This document shows, in pieces, positions 7,525 to 15,842 of a DNA stretch of 45,961 nucleotides. The position numbers and the translations under genes were made by a program. The stretch is taken from assembly GCA_018648585.1 (NCBI GenBank), contig JABGQW010000007.1, forward strand, positions 1-45,961. The letters run 5' to 3'. This DNA is from a bacterium. Lineage in GTDB: Bacteria > Patescibacteriota > Gracilibacteria > UBA4473. Each line of letters opens with the position of its first letter. The first letter of the stretch is position 1. The notes below the pieces were generated by a model that worked only from the letters and a program-made list of their open reading frames with translations, was not told the DNA's origin and did not search any database.

Positions 7525-9663
7525 ATGATCTTCAAAGTCCAAAAACGAACCGGTGAAATCGTGGATTTCAACACCGAAAAAATCCAAAAAGCAATCTGGG
7601 CCGCCGCGCGTGAAATCGGTGGAACGAACGAACAACTTTCAAAAGAATTGACCGAACAAATTGTCAAATTCTTGGACAAAAAATTCAAAGATCAGATTCC
7701 AACCGTCGAAGAAGTTCAGGATTCTGTCGAAAAAGTTTTGATCGAGGAAGGACACGCGCAAACTGCAAAATCGTACATTTTGTACCGAGAGCGTCGTGCG
7801 CAAGTTCGTGCCGACAAAGATGTTGTGGTGAACGTCGAAAACACAATTTCTGAATATTTAAACAAACTTGACTGGCGCGTGAATGCAAATTCAAATCAGG
7901 GCTACAGTTTGGGCGGAATGGTTTTGAACACGTCGGGGAAAGTCACGGCAAATTATTGGCTTTCGCACATTTATCCACGAGAAGTTGGCGACGCGCACCG
8001 AAACGGAGACATGCACATTCACGATCTGGACATGTTCAGCGGGTACTGCGCCGGATGGAGTTTGCGCGCGCTGATTGAAGAAGGTTTCAACGGAGTGCAG
8101 GACAAAACCGAATCCAAACCGCCGAAACATCTTTCGACTGCGGTGAGCCAAATGGTGAATTTTCTCGGAACGCTCCAAAATGAGTGGGCGGGCGCGCAGG
8201 CGTTTTCGAGTTTTGACACGTACATGGCGCCGTTTGTCAAAAAATACAGAATCAAAACGGAAAAAGAACTTCTCGAAATAAATCCGGAAATTTCGGACGA
8301 AAAACTTGCCGAGTGGACCGATAAAAAAACGTACGCGTACGTTCTTCAAAATATGCAAAGTTTCGTTTTTAATTTGAACGTGCCGAGCCGCTGGGGAACG
8401 CAAACTCCGTTCACAAACATCACACTCGATTGGACGTGTCCGGAGGATTTGAAAAATAAAAAATTATTGATGGGCGGAAAACCGTACGAATTTACATTCG
8501 GCGAATGTCAGCCCGAAATGGATGTCGTCAATCGCGCATTTATCGAAGTGATGACCAGTGGCGATGCAAAAGGTCGCGTGTTCACGTTTCCGATTCCAAC
8601 GTACAACATCACAAACGATTTTGACTGGGAAAATCCAAACACGACACCACTTTTTGAAATGACTGCAAAATACGGAATGCCGTATTTTCAAAACTTTCTC
8701 AATTCGAATCTCGATCCGAGCCAAGTACGATCAATGTGCTGCCGATTGCAGCTCGATCTCAAAGAATTGATGGCACGCGGTGGCGGACTTTTTGGTTCGG
8801 CGGAAATGACCGGCTCGATCGGAGTGGTCACCGTTTCGATGCCGCGAATCGGGTACGAATTCAAAGGCGACAAAGAAGCATTTTTGAAAAGAATCGAACA
8901 TTTGATGTATCTCGCCAAAACGTCGCTCGAAATCAAACGAAAAGAAATCCAAAAATGGATCGATCGCGGACTTTTTCCGTACACAAAACGGTACCTCGGA
9001 CATTTGAACAATCATTTTTCCACGATCGGATTGAACGGTTTGAACGAGGCGATTCGAAATTTCACCGACGACGCGCACCACATCGCCGACGACTGGGGAC
9101 AAAAATTTGCCGAAGAAGTTCTGGATTTTATGCGCGAAAAACTCGTCGAATTCCAGGAAGAAACGGGAAATTTGTACAATCTCGAGGCGACGCCCGCCGA
9201 GGGAACGACGTACCGATTTGCTCGCGAAGACAAAAAACGGTTTCCGAAAATTATTCAGGCTGGAACGCCCGACGCGCCGTATTACTCAAATTCGTCGCAG
9301 CTGCCGGTCGAATTTACGCACGACGCTTTTGAAGCGCTGAAACGTCAGGAAAAATTGCAGGGAAAATACACCGGCGGAACCGTTTTTCACTTGTACATGG
9401 GCGAACGAATTTCCGACGCGGAATCGTGCAAACAAATCGTCAAAAAAGTTTTGACGCAATTTCGAATTCCGTACATCACGATCACTCCGACGTTTTCGAT
9501 CTGCCCAAAACACGGCTACCTCGCAGGCGAGCACGACTTTTGTCCAAAATGTGACGCCGAACTCGGACGAGAAAAATCTGGCGGAAAAGTGGATCACCAG
9601 ACGCGAAAAAAATACGATTCGCGCCACCACAAAAAACACGGATGCAGCGACAAAAATTGCTGA
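7525..9663 (+). CDS. nrdD: Anaerobic ribonucleotide reductase large subunit lacking the glycyl-radical domain
   Basis: 712 aa. NrdD reduces ribonucleotides to deoxyribonucleotides in the absence of oxygen. An ATP-cone allosteric domain covers about 1-95 (VQKRTGEIVDFNTEKIQKAI). The catalytic barrel follows, with MCCRLQLDLKELMARGGG carrying the presumed thiyl-radical Cys405/406. A zinc-site region is visible at Cys660, Cys673 and Cys676 (CPKHGY, FCPKC). Normal NrdD then continues into an RVxGYxRPV loop bearing the radical glycine. Here the last 36 residues are a Lys/His-rich tail without that loop. The loop is encoded by the next gene. ATG 7525 gives the conserved ATP-cone start. Two NrdR boxes precede it. 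Confidence 0.95.
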   Translation: MIFKVQKRTGEIVDFNTEKIQKAIWAAAREIGGTNEQLSKELTEQIVKFLDKKFKDQIPTVEEVQDSVEKVLIEEGHAQTAKSYILYRERRAQVRADKDVVVNVENTISEYLNKLDWRVNANSNQGYSLGGMVLNTSGKVTANYWLSHIYPREVGDAHRNGDMHIHDLDMFSGYCAGWSLRALIEEGFNGVQDKTESKPPKHLSTAVSQMVNFLGTLQNEWAGAQAFSSFDTYMAPFVKKYRIKTEKELLEINPEISDEKLAEWTDKKTYAYVLQNMQSFVFNLNVPSRWGTQTPFTNITLDWTCPEDLKNKKLLMGGKPYEFTFGECQPEMDVVNRAFIEVMTSGDAKGRVFTFPIPTYNITNDFDWENPNTTPLFEMTAKYGMPYFQNFLNSNLDPSQVRSMCCRLQLDLKELMARGGGLFGSAEMTGSIGVVTVSMPRIGYEFKGDKEAFLKRIEHLMYLAKTSLEIKRKEIQKWIDRGLFPYTKRYLGHLNNHFSTIGLNGLNEAIRNFTDDAHHIADDWGQKFAEEVLDFMREKLVEFQEETGNLYNLEATPAEGTTYRFAREDKKRFPKIIQAGTPDAPYYSNSSQLPVEFTHDAFEALKRQEKLQGKYTGGTVFHLYMGERISDAESCKQIVKKVLTQFRIPYITITPTFSICPKHGYLAGEHDFCPKCDAELGREKSGGKVDHQTRKKYDSRHHKKHGCSDKNC

Positions 9664-9664
9664 C

Positions 9665-9692
9665 TTGCCGCATTTCAAAAAAGTTTTATAAT
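9665..9692 (+). promoter_or_regulatory. Separate promoter of the glycyl-radical subunit
   Basis: TTGCCG (9665-9670), 16-bp spacer, TATAAT (9687-9692), 18 nt before ATG 9711. It has the layout shared by the other promoters and no NrdR box, so the small subunit can be expressed apart from nrdD. Confidence 0.6.
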
Positions 9693-9710
9693 TTTTTACA
9701 CAAACATAAA

Positions 9711-9896
9711 ATGACCGACGTTTCTCCCGTTTCCGATCACAACGAAAATCGCCAGCCGTGCGAAATCTGGACGCGCGTGATGGGATACCATCGCCCAGTT
9801 TCACATTTCAACACAGGAAAAAAATCCGAGCACTACTCGCGCGAACATTTCTGCGAGTGCGCCACGATGAATTCTGAGTTTTGTGAAAAATACTGA
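9711..9896 (+). CDS. Free-standing glycyl-radical domain of class III RNR
   Basis: 61 aa. Residues 16-48 (PCEIWTRVMGYHRPV, FNTGKKSEHYSREHF) are the C-terminal glycyl-radical domain of NrdD, which the preceding gene lacks. Gly25 in RVMGYHRPV is the predicted radical site, activated by NrdG. Two Cys (HFCEC) follow. By analogy with GrcA, the spare part for pyruvate formate-lyase, the protein should dock onto NrdD in trans. It is 47 nt after nrdD, in a different frame, and has its own promoter. The frame is open back to 9642, so a frameshift fusing both ORFs remains possible. One nt separates its stop from the next start, indicating co-translation with the asparaginase-like gene. Confidence 0.88.
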   Translation: MTDVSPVSDHNENRQPCEIWTRVMGYHRPVSHFNTGKKSEHYSREHFCECATMNSEFCEKY

Positions 9897-9897
9897 G

Positions 9898-10407
9898 ATG
9901 AAAAATCACGTTCATTTTCTGCTCACCGGCGGCACAATCGACTCGAAGTACGACGGAATGCTGGACAAAGTGATGATCGAAAATTCTTCCGGGCTGAAAG
10001 ATTTTTTGACGAAAATGATTCGCCCGCAATTTGAAACAACGTTCAACGTAATTTGTTTCAAAGACAGTCGCGATGTCACCGACGAAATTCGAATGAAACT
10101 TGTGCGCGCGATCGAAGATTCTCCGCACAAAAAATTCGTCATCACGCACGGAACGTACACGATGTCGGAGACGGCAGAATTTTTGAAAAAAAACCTCAAA
10201 TCGCTCGACGATCGCACGATCGTGCTGACCGGATCGATGATTCCGCTGCACGGATTTTCAGAAACCGACGCGCCGTTCAATCTCGGATTCGCAATTTCGG
10301 GTGCGATGTTTCACGAACCGGGAATTTTCCTCGCGATGAACGGCGAACTTTTTGCGTCCGGCCACGTTCGAAAAAATCTGGACGAGGGAAAATTCGAAGA
10401 AATTTAA
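9898..10407 (+). CDS. Truncated asparaginase-like protein
   Basis: 169 aa, half the usual 330. It corresponds to the N-terminal domain of type I/II asparaginases: first catalytic loop TGGTI (Thr10-Ile14), second THGTYTMSETAEFL (from Thr83), then LTGSMIPL. In active enzymes the second loop is THGTDT; the Asp is Tyr87 here. The C-terminal domain, needed to complete the active site between subunits, is absent. Hydrolysis of asparagine is therefore doubtful. It sits between the RNR radical subunit and the redoxin, in the same transcription unit. A function linked to RNR is suggested only by position. Confidence 0.75.
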   Translation: MKNHVHFLLTGGTIDSKYDGMLDKVMIENSSGLKDFLTKMIRPQFETTFNVICFKDSRDVTDEIRMKLVRAIEDSPHKKFVITHGTYTMSETAEFLKKNLKSLDDRTIVLTGSMIPLHGFSETDAPFNLGFAISGAMFHEPGIFLAMNGELFASGHVRKNLDEGKFEEI

Positions 10408-10417
10408 TTTTTGAAAA

Positions 10418-10657
10418 ATGAACGCACTTCTTTTCACGACCACTCGCTGCCCAAAATGTCCCGCTTTCAAAAAATTTGTCGAAGAAACTCTTCAAGAATT
10501 TGACGGAGAAATGCTGGATGAAACGATGCCACATTTTATGGACGAAGCGGCGAAGTTTGGCGTGACGGCCGCTCCCCTGCTGATTATTTTTGAAAACGGA
10601 AACGAAGTTTTCCGCGGATCAGAAATTTCAGAAATTCAAGATTTTTTGAAAAAATAA
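10418..10657 (+). CDS. Glutaredoxin-like redoxin (NrdH-type candidate)
   Basis: 79 aa, one thioredoxin-fold domain with the active site CPKC (Cys11-Cys14) right after the first beta strand and the cis-Pro segment GVTAAPLLIIF. Length and layout match NrdH/glutaredoxin-like proteins. Some class III reductases take electrons from such redoxins rather than from formate, so the position between the RNR subunit and NrdG suggests it is the electron donor. It starts 10 nt after the asparaginase-like gene. A general disulfide reductase is the alternative. Confidence 0.85.
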   Translation: MNALLFTTTRCPKCPAFKKFVEETLQEFDGEMLDETMPHFMDEAAKFGVTAAPLLIIFENGNEVFRGSEISEIQDFLKK

Positions 10658-10669
10658 AAAATTCCAAAA

Positions 10670-10704
10670 TTTTTCATTTGTCATTTTTAATTTGTAATTT
10701 TTCA
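10670..10704. repeat. A/T-rich short repeat (CATTTTTAATTT family)
   Basis: Alternating TTTTTCATTTGTCATTTTTA and TTTGTAATTTTTCA. Similar stretches lie at 26748-26782 and, inside folC, at 40066-40105. Here it fills the gap before nrdG. Confidence 0.4.
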
Positions 10705-10706
10705 AA

Positions 10707-11411
10707 ATGTTAATCGGTGGAATCAACACGCTCACGTTGCTGGATTTTCCGGGAAAAGTCTCGGCGATTGTTTTTACCGCGGGCTGCAATTTTCGGTGCG
10801 GGTACTGCCACAATCCGGAATTTGTGATTCCCGATCAACTGAAAAAATTGATGCCGACGATGATTCCCGAGGAAAAAATTTTCAAATTCCTCGAAACGCG
10901 AAAAGAGTTTCTCGACGGCGTCGTGGTCACCGGTGGCGAACCGACAATGCACGCGGATTTGCCAGAATTTTGTGAAAAAATAAAAAAAATGGGATTTCTC
11001 GTAAAACTCGACACGAACGGCACAAATCCAGAAATGATGGAAAAACTTTTTGAAAAAAAACTCGTCGACTACGTCGCGATGGACGTGAAACATCCGCTCG
11101 AAAAATATCCCGAACTGGTCAACATTGCGGTCGATCCGCGCGTCCTGCGAAAATCAATTCGAATCATCAAAAAATCCGGTCTCGATCACGAATTTCGGAC
11201 GACGGTCGTGCCAAAATTTCACGGGGAAAAAGAACTCGAACAAATCGCCACCGAAATCGCTGGCGGAAAAAAATACACGATTCAAAACTTTCGTCCGGCA
11301 AAAACGCTCGATCCGACGTTTGAAAAACTTCGCGGATTTACGTCCGACGAACTCAAAAGTTTGAAAAAAGTCGCGGAAAAATTTGTGGAAAAAGTGCAGA
11401 TTTTGAATTAA
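10707..11411 (+). CDS. nrdG: Anaerobic RNR-activating radical SAM protein
   Basis: 234 aa. A radical SAM enzyme with the iron-sulfur cluster motif CNFRCGYC (Cys27, Cys31, Cys34), the GGEP motif (TGGEPTMH) and MDVKHP further on. It cleaves S-adenosylmethionine to place the radical on the glycine of the RNR. The length and the N-terminal GGINTLTLLDFPGK are typical of the NrdG/PflA-like group placed next to nrdD genes. Here its substrate should be the small glycyl-radical protein rather than NrdD itself. Last gene of the locus; the convergent 1230-aa protein gene ends 5 nt away with no terminator visible. Confidence 0.92.
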   Translation: MLIGGINTLTLLDFPGKVSAIVFTAGCNFRCGYCHNPEFVIPDQLKKLMPTMIPEEKIFKFLETRKEFLDGVVVTGGEPTMHADLPEFCEKIKKMGFLVKLDTNGTNPEMMEKLFEKKLVDYVAMDVKHPLEKYPELVNIAVDPRVLRKSIRIIKKSGLDHEFRTTVVPKFHGEKELEQIATEIAGGKKYTIQNFRPAKTLDPTFEKLRGFTSDELKSLKKVAEKFVEKVQILN

Positions 11412-11416
11412 TTTTT

Positions 11417-14400
11417 TCAAGCAAATTCTGAATAATATTCATTGACATCTGCGCTGGCGGTGCAACTTGCTTCAACAATTTCAGCCAGGTTTTGAGCAAG
11501 TTGCTCCTGTTCCTGTTCCGTCAAATTCGTAATTTGTCCCGCCGCGATAATTCTGACGGCGTTCAGATTATTGAGCAATCCAGCTTTTTGCAAAAGTTGG
11601 TACGTCGGCGTCACGAGCGAAACTTTTCCGGTTAATTTTGCCAAGTTTTTGAGTCCAGCGGTTGAAAAAAGTTTTGTTGAAAAAGCAGCTGGAAGTTCGG
11701 GAAGAATATTTTTGAATTTTGGCATTTTTATTTTTTCTGCGGCAAATTTTGAAACATCTTTCAAAAAAGCTTCATTGAAAGTGCCATCTGGCAGCATCGC
11801 TCGGAGTTGATCCAAAAATTCCATTTGTGGCGCGAGCGCGTTTTCATATTTTGAAATTGCTTTTTCAATATTTTTAATTTCTCCTTTGCTTGCCGTTTTT
11901 TTGAATTTTTTGAGCGCGTTGAGTTCGCGCAGCGCCTGCACGGAATTTTCACTCGCCAACTTTCCGAGAGTCTCTTGTTTTTTTGAAATAAAACTTTTAA
12001 CGTCAGCCACTTTTTTTGTGAAAAGTTTTGGTTTTGTTTTTGCGATATTTTCTGCTGCTTCTGTTGCTGCTTTTTTATAATTTTGGAGCTGTTCCATTTT
12101 ATCAGTCGCTTCTTTGATAATTTTGTATTTTTGTAGCGGTGTTTTCTTGTTCAAAATAGTTTTCGCGGCTTCATTAATTTCTCCTGTGGATTTATTGAAA
12201 ATTCTTGTCCCATTTCCCGATTGTTCAGAAAAATATTTGGTTTGTTTCAGTGAGCTTTCCAGACCATCAAAATATTTCCCCGCTTTTGCAGGATTTTTGG
12301 TGATAAATTTTTCCATTGATTTTTCCGCAGCCTTGACCGCACCGCTGGCTTTTGAGATTTTGCTCTGTTGCCGCGCATAGTCCAGAATTTGTTGCTGCCC
12401 TTTTGAACCGAGTCCTTTTATTTTATCAAATTTAATTTTCCCTGCATTGTCGACGATACTTTCTATTGTTGTTGAAGAATTTTTTAATTGATTTCCGTTC
12501 TTCAAAACTTTTGAATTTTTTTCCACAGCACTTGTCAAATCATCCAAATATTTTTGTGTTTTCAAAATATTTCCAAATTTCAATTTTGCGGGATTTTTGG
12601 TTAAATTTACGAATGTTCTCACAATGTTTCTCGGTATCGTCACCGGTGACATAACAAGCGATTTGAGCATTCGTGGCCCCGTGCGCAAAGCATTTTTTCC
12701 AACGGCCTTAGTAAACGCCAGCGGCGCTTTTATTGTGATTGCCGCAACTTTGGCGAGCATTCCTCCTTTTGAAGCAGCAACCGCCAATCTTGCTGCCGAT
12801 ACTCCCTGCGATCCAGGAATAAATAACGATCCAATATTTGCAATTGCTTTTCCCAGCGCCATTCCACGATTCCCATCTTCTCCCCAATTTCCATTTTCAT
12901 CCATTCCAATCATTGATTTTCCAATCATTGAAAATGTATCAAAACATGTTTTTGCTGACCATTTGCCCGTCGCCGGATCTCGCCCGATCAACGCGCCCAG
13001 TCCTTTGAGCGCTTCTTTTGGTTTTTCAATCATCGTGGCAATTCCGCCCACAATTTCTGACGCGCCCTCCACCACTCCGGTGACAACATCTGCCGTAAAA
13101 TCGATTGTTTTTCCAAGTTGTTTTATTCCCCAAATATTTGTATTTTCAAGCCACTGTCCTGCCTTACTCGCCAGCTTTGGAACAAATGTGAGCCCGTTTG
13201 TCAAAATTGGTAAAACGGATTCTGAAATTCCGCGACACATTCCACCGACGGTTTGCTGCCAAACACTCGGTGTTTTTACTTCTAAATTTGGAAGTTCTTT
13301 TCCGATTGAATCCAGAGACGTGATGTGACTTTCTGTGATGGGATTTATTTGATCCACCATTTCATCGATTCCCACATCCAGCGATTCGATTTGCTCAATA
13401 TTTTGATTGAAATTCGCTTTGATCCGGGTGGCGCGATCGCTGCTTTGATTTTGAAGAGTTTCCATCGCCGAAATTCCGGTTTCCAGATCCGCCAAAACCG
13501 CATCCATCATCAAATTTGATATTCCGATTTCACTGAGATTCAAATCAACGTCTTGACCAATTTTATCAAAATAATCCATCGGTGAATCCGAATCCAGCGC
13601 GGTTTGTTTTTGGAGTAAACGCTGTTTTGTTTTCAAAAGTTTTTTGTACTGCGGAGAATGTTTTGGTGTTTTTTCCAACGAGTTTTCGATTTGTTTCAGC
13701 GCGCCAGAAACGCTGTTTTTTTGAGTTTCTTTTTGACTTTCCACATTTTTACTCGCGTCTCCAATTTCTTGTTTTTGATTTTCAATTTCTTGTTTTTGAT
13801 TTTCAATTTCTTCTTTTTGTTGTTTGTATTTTTTAAAATCTTCTTCGCTGCGTTTCTGATTTTCAGCGGCAGTTTTTGTTTGATTTTTATTCGCAGCCAA
13901 ATGCTGATTTTTTTGAGTTTCTTGTTCGGTTTTCATTCCGTCTCCCGCAGATTTTAGCGCGGTTCCGTTCGCGACAATTTTCCCTTTTTTTGCTTGTAAT
14001 TTTTCCTGATTTTCTTTGAATTTTTTTTGTAATTCTTTCTTTTTTTCTTCCAATTTTTTCTTTTGTTCTCGTTTGTCCGGAACTTGAACTCCAAATAAAT
14101 CTCCGATCAAAACCGCTGGAAGCGCTGCTGTTTTGAGTGTCGAAGAAAGAAATTTTTTGGCTCCCGATCCGATTTTTTTCCAATTCCAACCAGCTTCTTC
14201 GGCGGGCGGATTCAAATCATCCGCAGAATCAATTTTTCCAGATAAAATTTGCAAATCAGTCGTCAAATCAAAATATTCGTTTTCCAAAAAACTCGCTTCA
14301 TTGTTAAAAAGCTCAAAATCAGAAGCATACAATCGCGACTGATTTTGCAACTCAAAAACCGTCGAATTTTTATTCAAACTTGCACAATCAGCTTTTACAT

Positions 14401-15109
14401 TTTTCGTCGTTTCAAAATTTTTCAATTCTAACGTTTCAAATTTTGCTGAATTGTTATAATTTTCTTTTTGTTCTTTTACAAAATTTTCTAAATTTTCATG
14501 ATATTTATCCAATGCTGCCAACGTCACTGGACCAATTTTTCCATCCAGTGCCATGTCGTCATTTGCCGTCAAAAACCCCGCATCGATCAGTGCTTGCTGC
14601 ACTCCGACCGAATCGATATTTTCAAAATTTTGCTCCGGAGTTAAAAATCCGGTTTTTTGAAGTTTGGAGACAATTTCCGCTTTTTGCTCCACAGAATATT
14701 CTGAAGAATATTTTGAAATCGTACTTTCTTGCGAAAAATTATACTCAACATTTTCTACCGCGTACATCCCACGTTCGCTTTCCGGCAAAACACTCAAAAA
14801 TTCTTTTTCGATCAAATCATCCACCGCCGTCTGAAATGCTGTAAATTCAGGGTTTTTTGAATCCAAATCGCCGAGACTCGTTTCCAACATTTGACAAATT
14901 TCTTCCGTTTTGTACGGAAAAAGTTTTAAAATAACATCGATTTTTTCTAAAACGGCTTTTTCTTTTTCTTCTGCTTGATTCTCCGATTCTATTTTTTCTT
15001 CAACAACATTTTTGATGCTTTTTTGTTCAGGTTGCGCTGATGGTGTATTCCAGACAAATTCTTGGAATTTTTTTTGAAAATCGAAACATCCAAATTCTAA
15101 AAATTTCAT
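11417..15109 (-). CDS. 1230-aa protein of unknown function with PG-binding-like and coiled-coil segments
   Basis: No family recognised overall. Residues about 164-203 (VGVQQALIDAGFL, DGKIGPVTLAAL) match the peptidoglycan-binding-1 fold. About 343-503 is a Lys/Glu/Gln-rich coiled coil with three copies of a KQEIENQ heptad, encoded by a 21-bp tandem repeat near 13762-13815. Hydrophobic Gly-rich stretches at about 665-700 (VVTGVVEGASEIVGGIATM) and 750-785 (AIANIGSLFIPGSQGVSAARL) resemble the membrane-inserting or pretoxin parts of polymorphic toxins. The C-terminal third is helical and Lys-rich. There is no signal peptide. It overlaps the preceding small gene as ATGA. A toxin-like, host-attachment or phage-tape-measure-like role are all possible; none is proved. 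Confidence 0.8.
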   Translation of the reverse strand: MKFLEFGCFDFQKKFQEFVWNTPSAQPEQKSIKNVVEEKIESENQAEEKEKAVLEKIDVILKLFPYKTEEICQMLETSLGDLDSKNPEFTAFQTAVDDLIEKEFLSVLPESERGMYAVENVEYNFSQESTISKYSSEYSVEQKAEIVSKLQKTGFLTPEQNFENIDSVGVQQALIDAGFLTANDDMALDGKIGPVTLAALDKYHENLENFVKEQKENYNNSAKFETLELKNFETTKNVKADCASLNKNSTVFELQNQSRLYASDFELFNNEASFLENEYFDLTTDLQILSGKIDSADDLNPPAEEAGWNWKKIGSGAKKFLSSTLKTAALPAVLIGDLFGVQVPDKREQKKKLEEKKKELQKKFKENQEKLQAKKGKIVANGTALKSAGDGMKTEQETQKNQHLAANKNQTKTAAENQKRSEEDFKKYKQQKEEIENQKQEIENQKQEIGDASKNVESQKETQKNSVSGALKQIENSLEKTPKHSPQYKKLLKTKQRLLQKQTALDSDSPMDYFDKIGQDVDLNLSEIGISNLMMDAVLADLETGISAMETLQNQSSDRATRIKANFNQNIEQIESLDVGIDEMVDQINPITESHITSLDSIGKELPNLEVKTPSVWQQTVGGMCRGISESVLPILTNGLTFVPKLASKAGQWLENTNIWGIKQLGKTIDFTADVVTGVVEGASEIVGGIATMIEKPKEALKGLGALIGRDPATGKWSAKTCFDTFSMIGKSMIGMDENGNWGEDGNRGMALGKAIANIGSLFIPGSQGVSAARLAVAASKGGMLAKVAAITIKAPLAFTKAVGKNALRTGPRMLKSLVMSPVTIPRNIVRTFVNLTKNPAKLKFGNILKTQKYLDDLTSAVEKNSKVLKNGNQLKNSSTTIESIVDNAGKIKFDKIKGLGSKGQQQILDYARQQSKISKASGAVKAAEKSMEKFITKNPAKAGKYFDGLESSLKQTKYFSEQSGNGTRIFNKSTGEINEAAKTILNKKTPLQKYKIIKEATDKMEQLQNYKKAATEAAENIAKTKPKLFTKKVADVKSFISKKQETLGKLASENSVQALRELNALKKFKKTASKGEIKNIEKAISKYENALAPQMEFLDQLRAMLPDGTFNEAFLKDVSKFAAEKIKMPKFKNILPELPAAFSTKLFSTAGLKNLAKLTGKVSLVTPTYQLLQKAGLLNNLNAVRIIAAGQITNLTEQEQEQLAQNLAEIVEASCTASADVNEYYSEFA
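13762..13815 (-). repeat. 21-bp tandem repeat inside the 1230-aa protein gene
   Basis: About two and a half copies of a 21-bp unit encoding the heptad KQEIENQ in the coiled coil. Copies are nearly identical at the DNA level, suggesting recent expansion and possible length variation between strains. Confidence 0.65.
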
Positions 15110-15459
15110 TTTTGAAAATTAGTAAAAATTTCAGAAAATTGAGATTCAAGCACCTCAATTTCTTTTTGTTCCTTATTTAAATCAATATTTTCTTTTTCCA
15201 ATCGTTCTGTTTTTTTAATATTTCGATAAAAATTTTGTATTTTTTCCAAAAGATTTGGATTTTTTTTCATCGCTTTTCTGACAAAATAAATTTCCTTTTC
15301 GCTGATTTTTTCCAAAACCTGCAACAATCGCAATAGTTTTTTATTCGAAAATTTTTCGAGATTTTTTGCCAAAAGTTCCTTTTTTTTCGCTGCAATGACA
15401 AAATTTGTTTGCAAAAATTTGCGAATTTTTTGGAGAGTTTCTGTGCGGTTTTTCATCAT
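15106..15459 (-). CDS. Small helical protein, partner of the 1230-aa protein
   Basis: 117 aa, Lys-rich and almost wholly helical, with a Glu/Lys coiled-coil C terminus (TERLEKENIDLNKEQKEIEV). No family recognised and no signal peptide. Its stop overlaps the start of the 1230-aa gene (ATGA), so the two are translated together; a chaperone, immunity or adaptor role is possible. Start could be ATG 15459 or the next codon, 15456. Confidence 0.7.
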   Translation of the reverse strand: MMKNRTETLQKIRKFLQTNFVIAAKKKELLAKNLEKFSNKKLLRLLQVLEKISEKEIYFVRKAMKKNPNLLEKIQNFYRNIKKTERLEKENIDLNKEQKEIEVLESQFSEIFTNFQK

Positions 15460-15479
15460 TTTTTTTTAAAAATCTAAAA

Positions 15480-15508
15480 AGTTTACCACATTTATTTGAA
15501 AAAATCAA
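15480..15508 (-). promoter_or_regulatory. Promoter of the 15459/15109 operon
   Basis: TTGATT (15503-15508), 17-bp spacer, extended -10 TGGTAAACT (-10 hexamer 15480-15485) on the minus strand. It overlaps the divergent lipoprotein promoter, so the two units may compete. Confidence 0.45.
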
Positions 15509-15523
15509 CGCCGGCGGTACAAT
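15496..15523 (+). promoter_or_regulatory. Promoter of the lipoprotein gene (leaderless)
   Basis: TTGAAA (15496-15501), 16-bp spacer, TACAAT (15518-15523), only 7 nt before ATG 15531. Transcription should begin at the start codon itself. Confidence 0.6.
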
Positions 15524-15530
15524 TTCCACG

Positions 15531-15842
15531 ATGAAAAAACTTCTGATTCTCGGTCTCGCCATTTTTCTCGTCGGTTGCGGCACACCAACTTCGGAGGAAA
15601 AAATTGAAAATATCGCGCACGATGAAAACGTGCAGATCGAAATTTCGAATTTGGAAACCCAGCTCGCGTCCGGAGAAATCACCGAAAAATACGCGCAGGA
15701 ACAATTGAAAAAAATTCTCCGCGAACGAAAAGAACTCAACTCGGGTTCGACAGAATCAATCTTGAAAAAAATAGAAGCGATCGATCCCGAATCTGCCGAA
15801 ATGTTTCGTCGTCAAATCGAGGCGAATCAAGCCGCTCAATAA
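15531..15842 (+). CDS. Small lipoprotein
   Basis: 103 aa. Lipoprotein signal MKKLLILGLAIFLVGC with lipobox LVGC, so Cys16 should carry the lipid anchor. The mature part is short, acidic and helical (ENVQIEISNLETQLASGEIT, QEQLKKILRERKEL). No family recognised. ATG 15531 is fixed by the signal peptide and the promoter 7 nt upstream. It ends by overlapping 7 nt with the stop of the convergent lactate dehydrogenase gene. Confidence 0.8.
   Translation: MKKLLILGLAIFLVGCGTPTSEEKIENIAHDENVQIEISNLETQLASGEITEKYAQEQLKKILRERKELNSGSTESILKKIEAIDPESAEMFRRQIEANQAAQ

Noticed and set aside
9642-9710. Longer start for the glycyl-radical protein
   Set aside because: The frame is open, but residues before ATG 9711 are not like NrdD and the promoter lies in this stretch.
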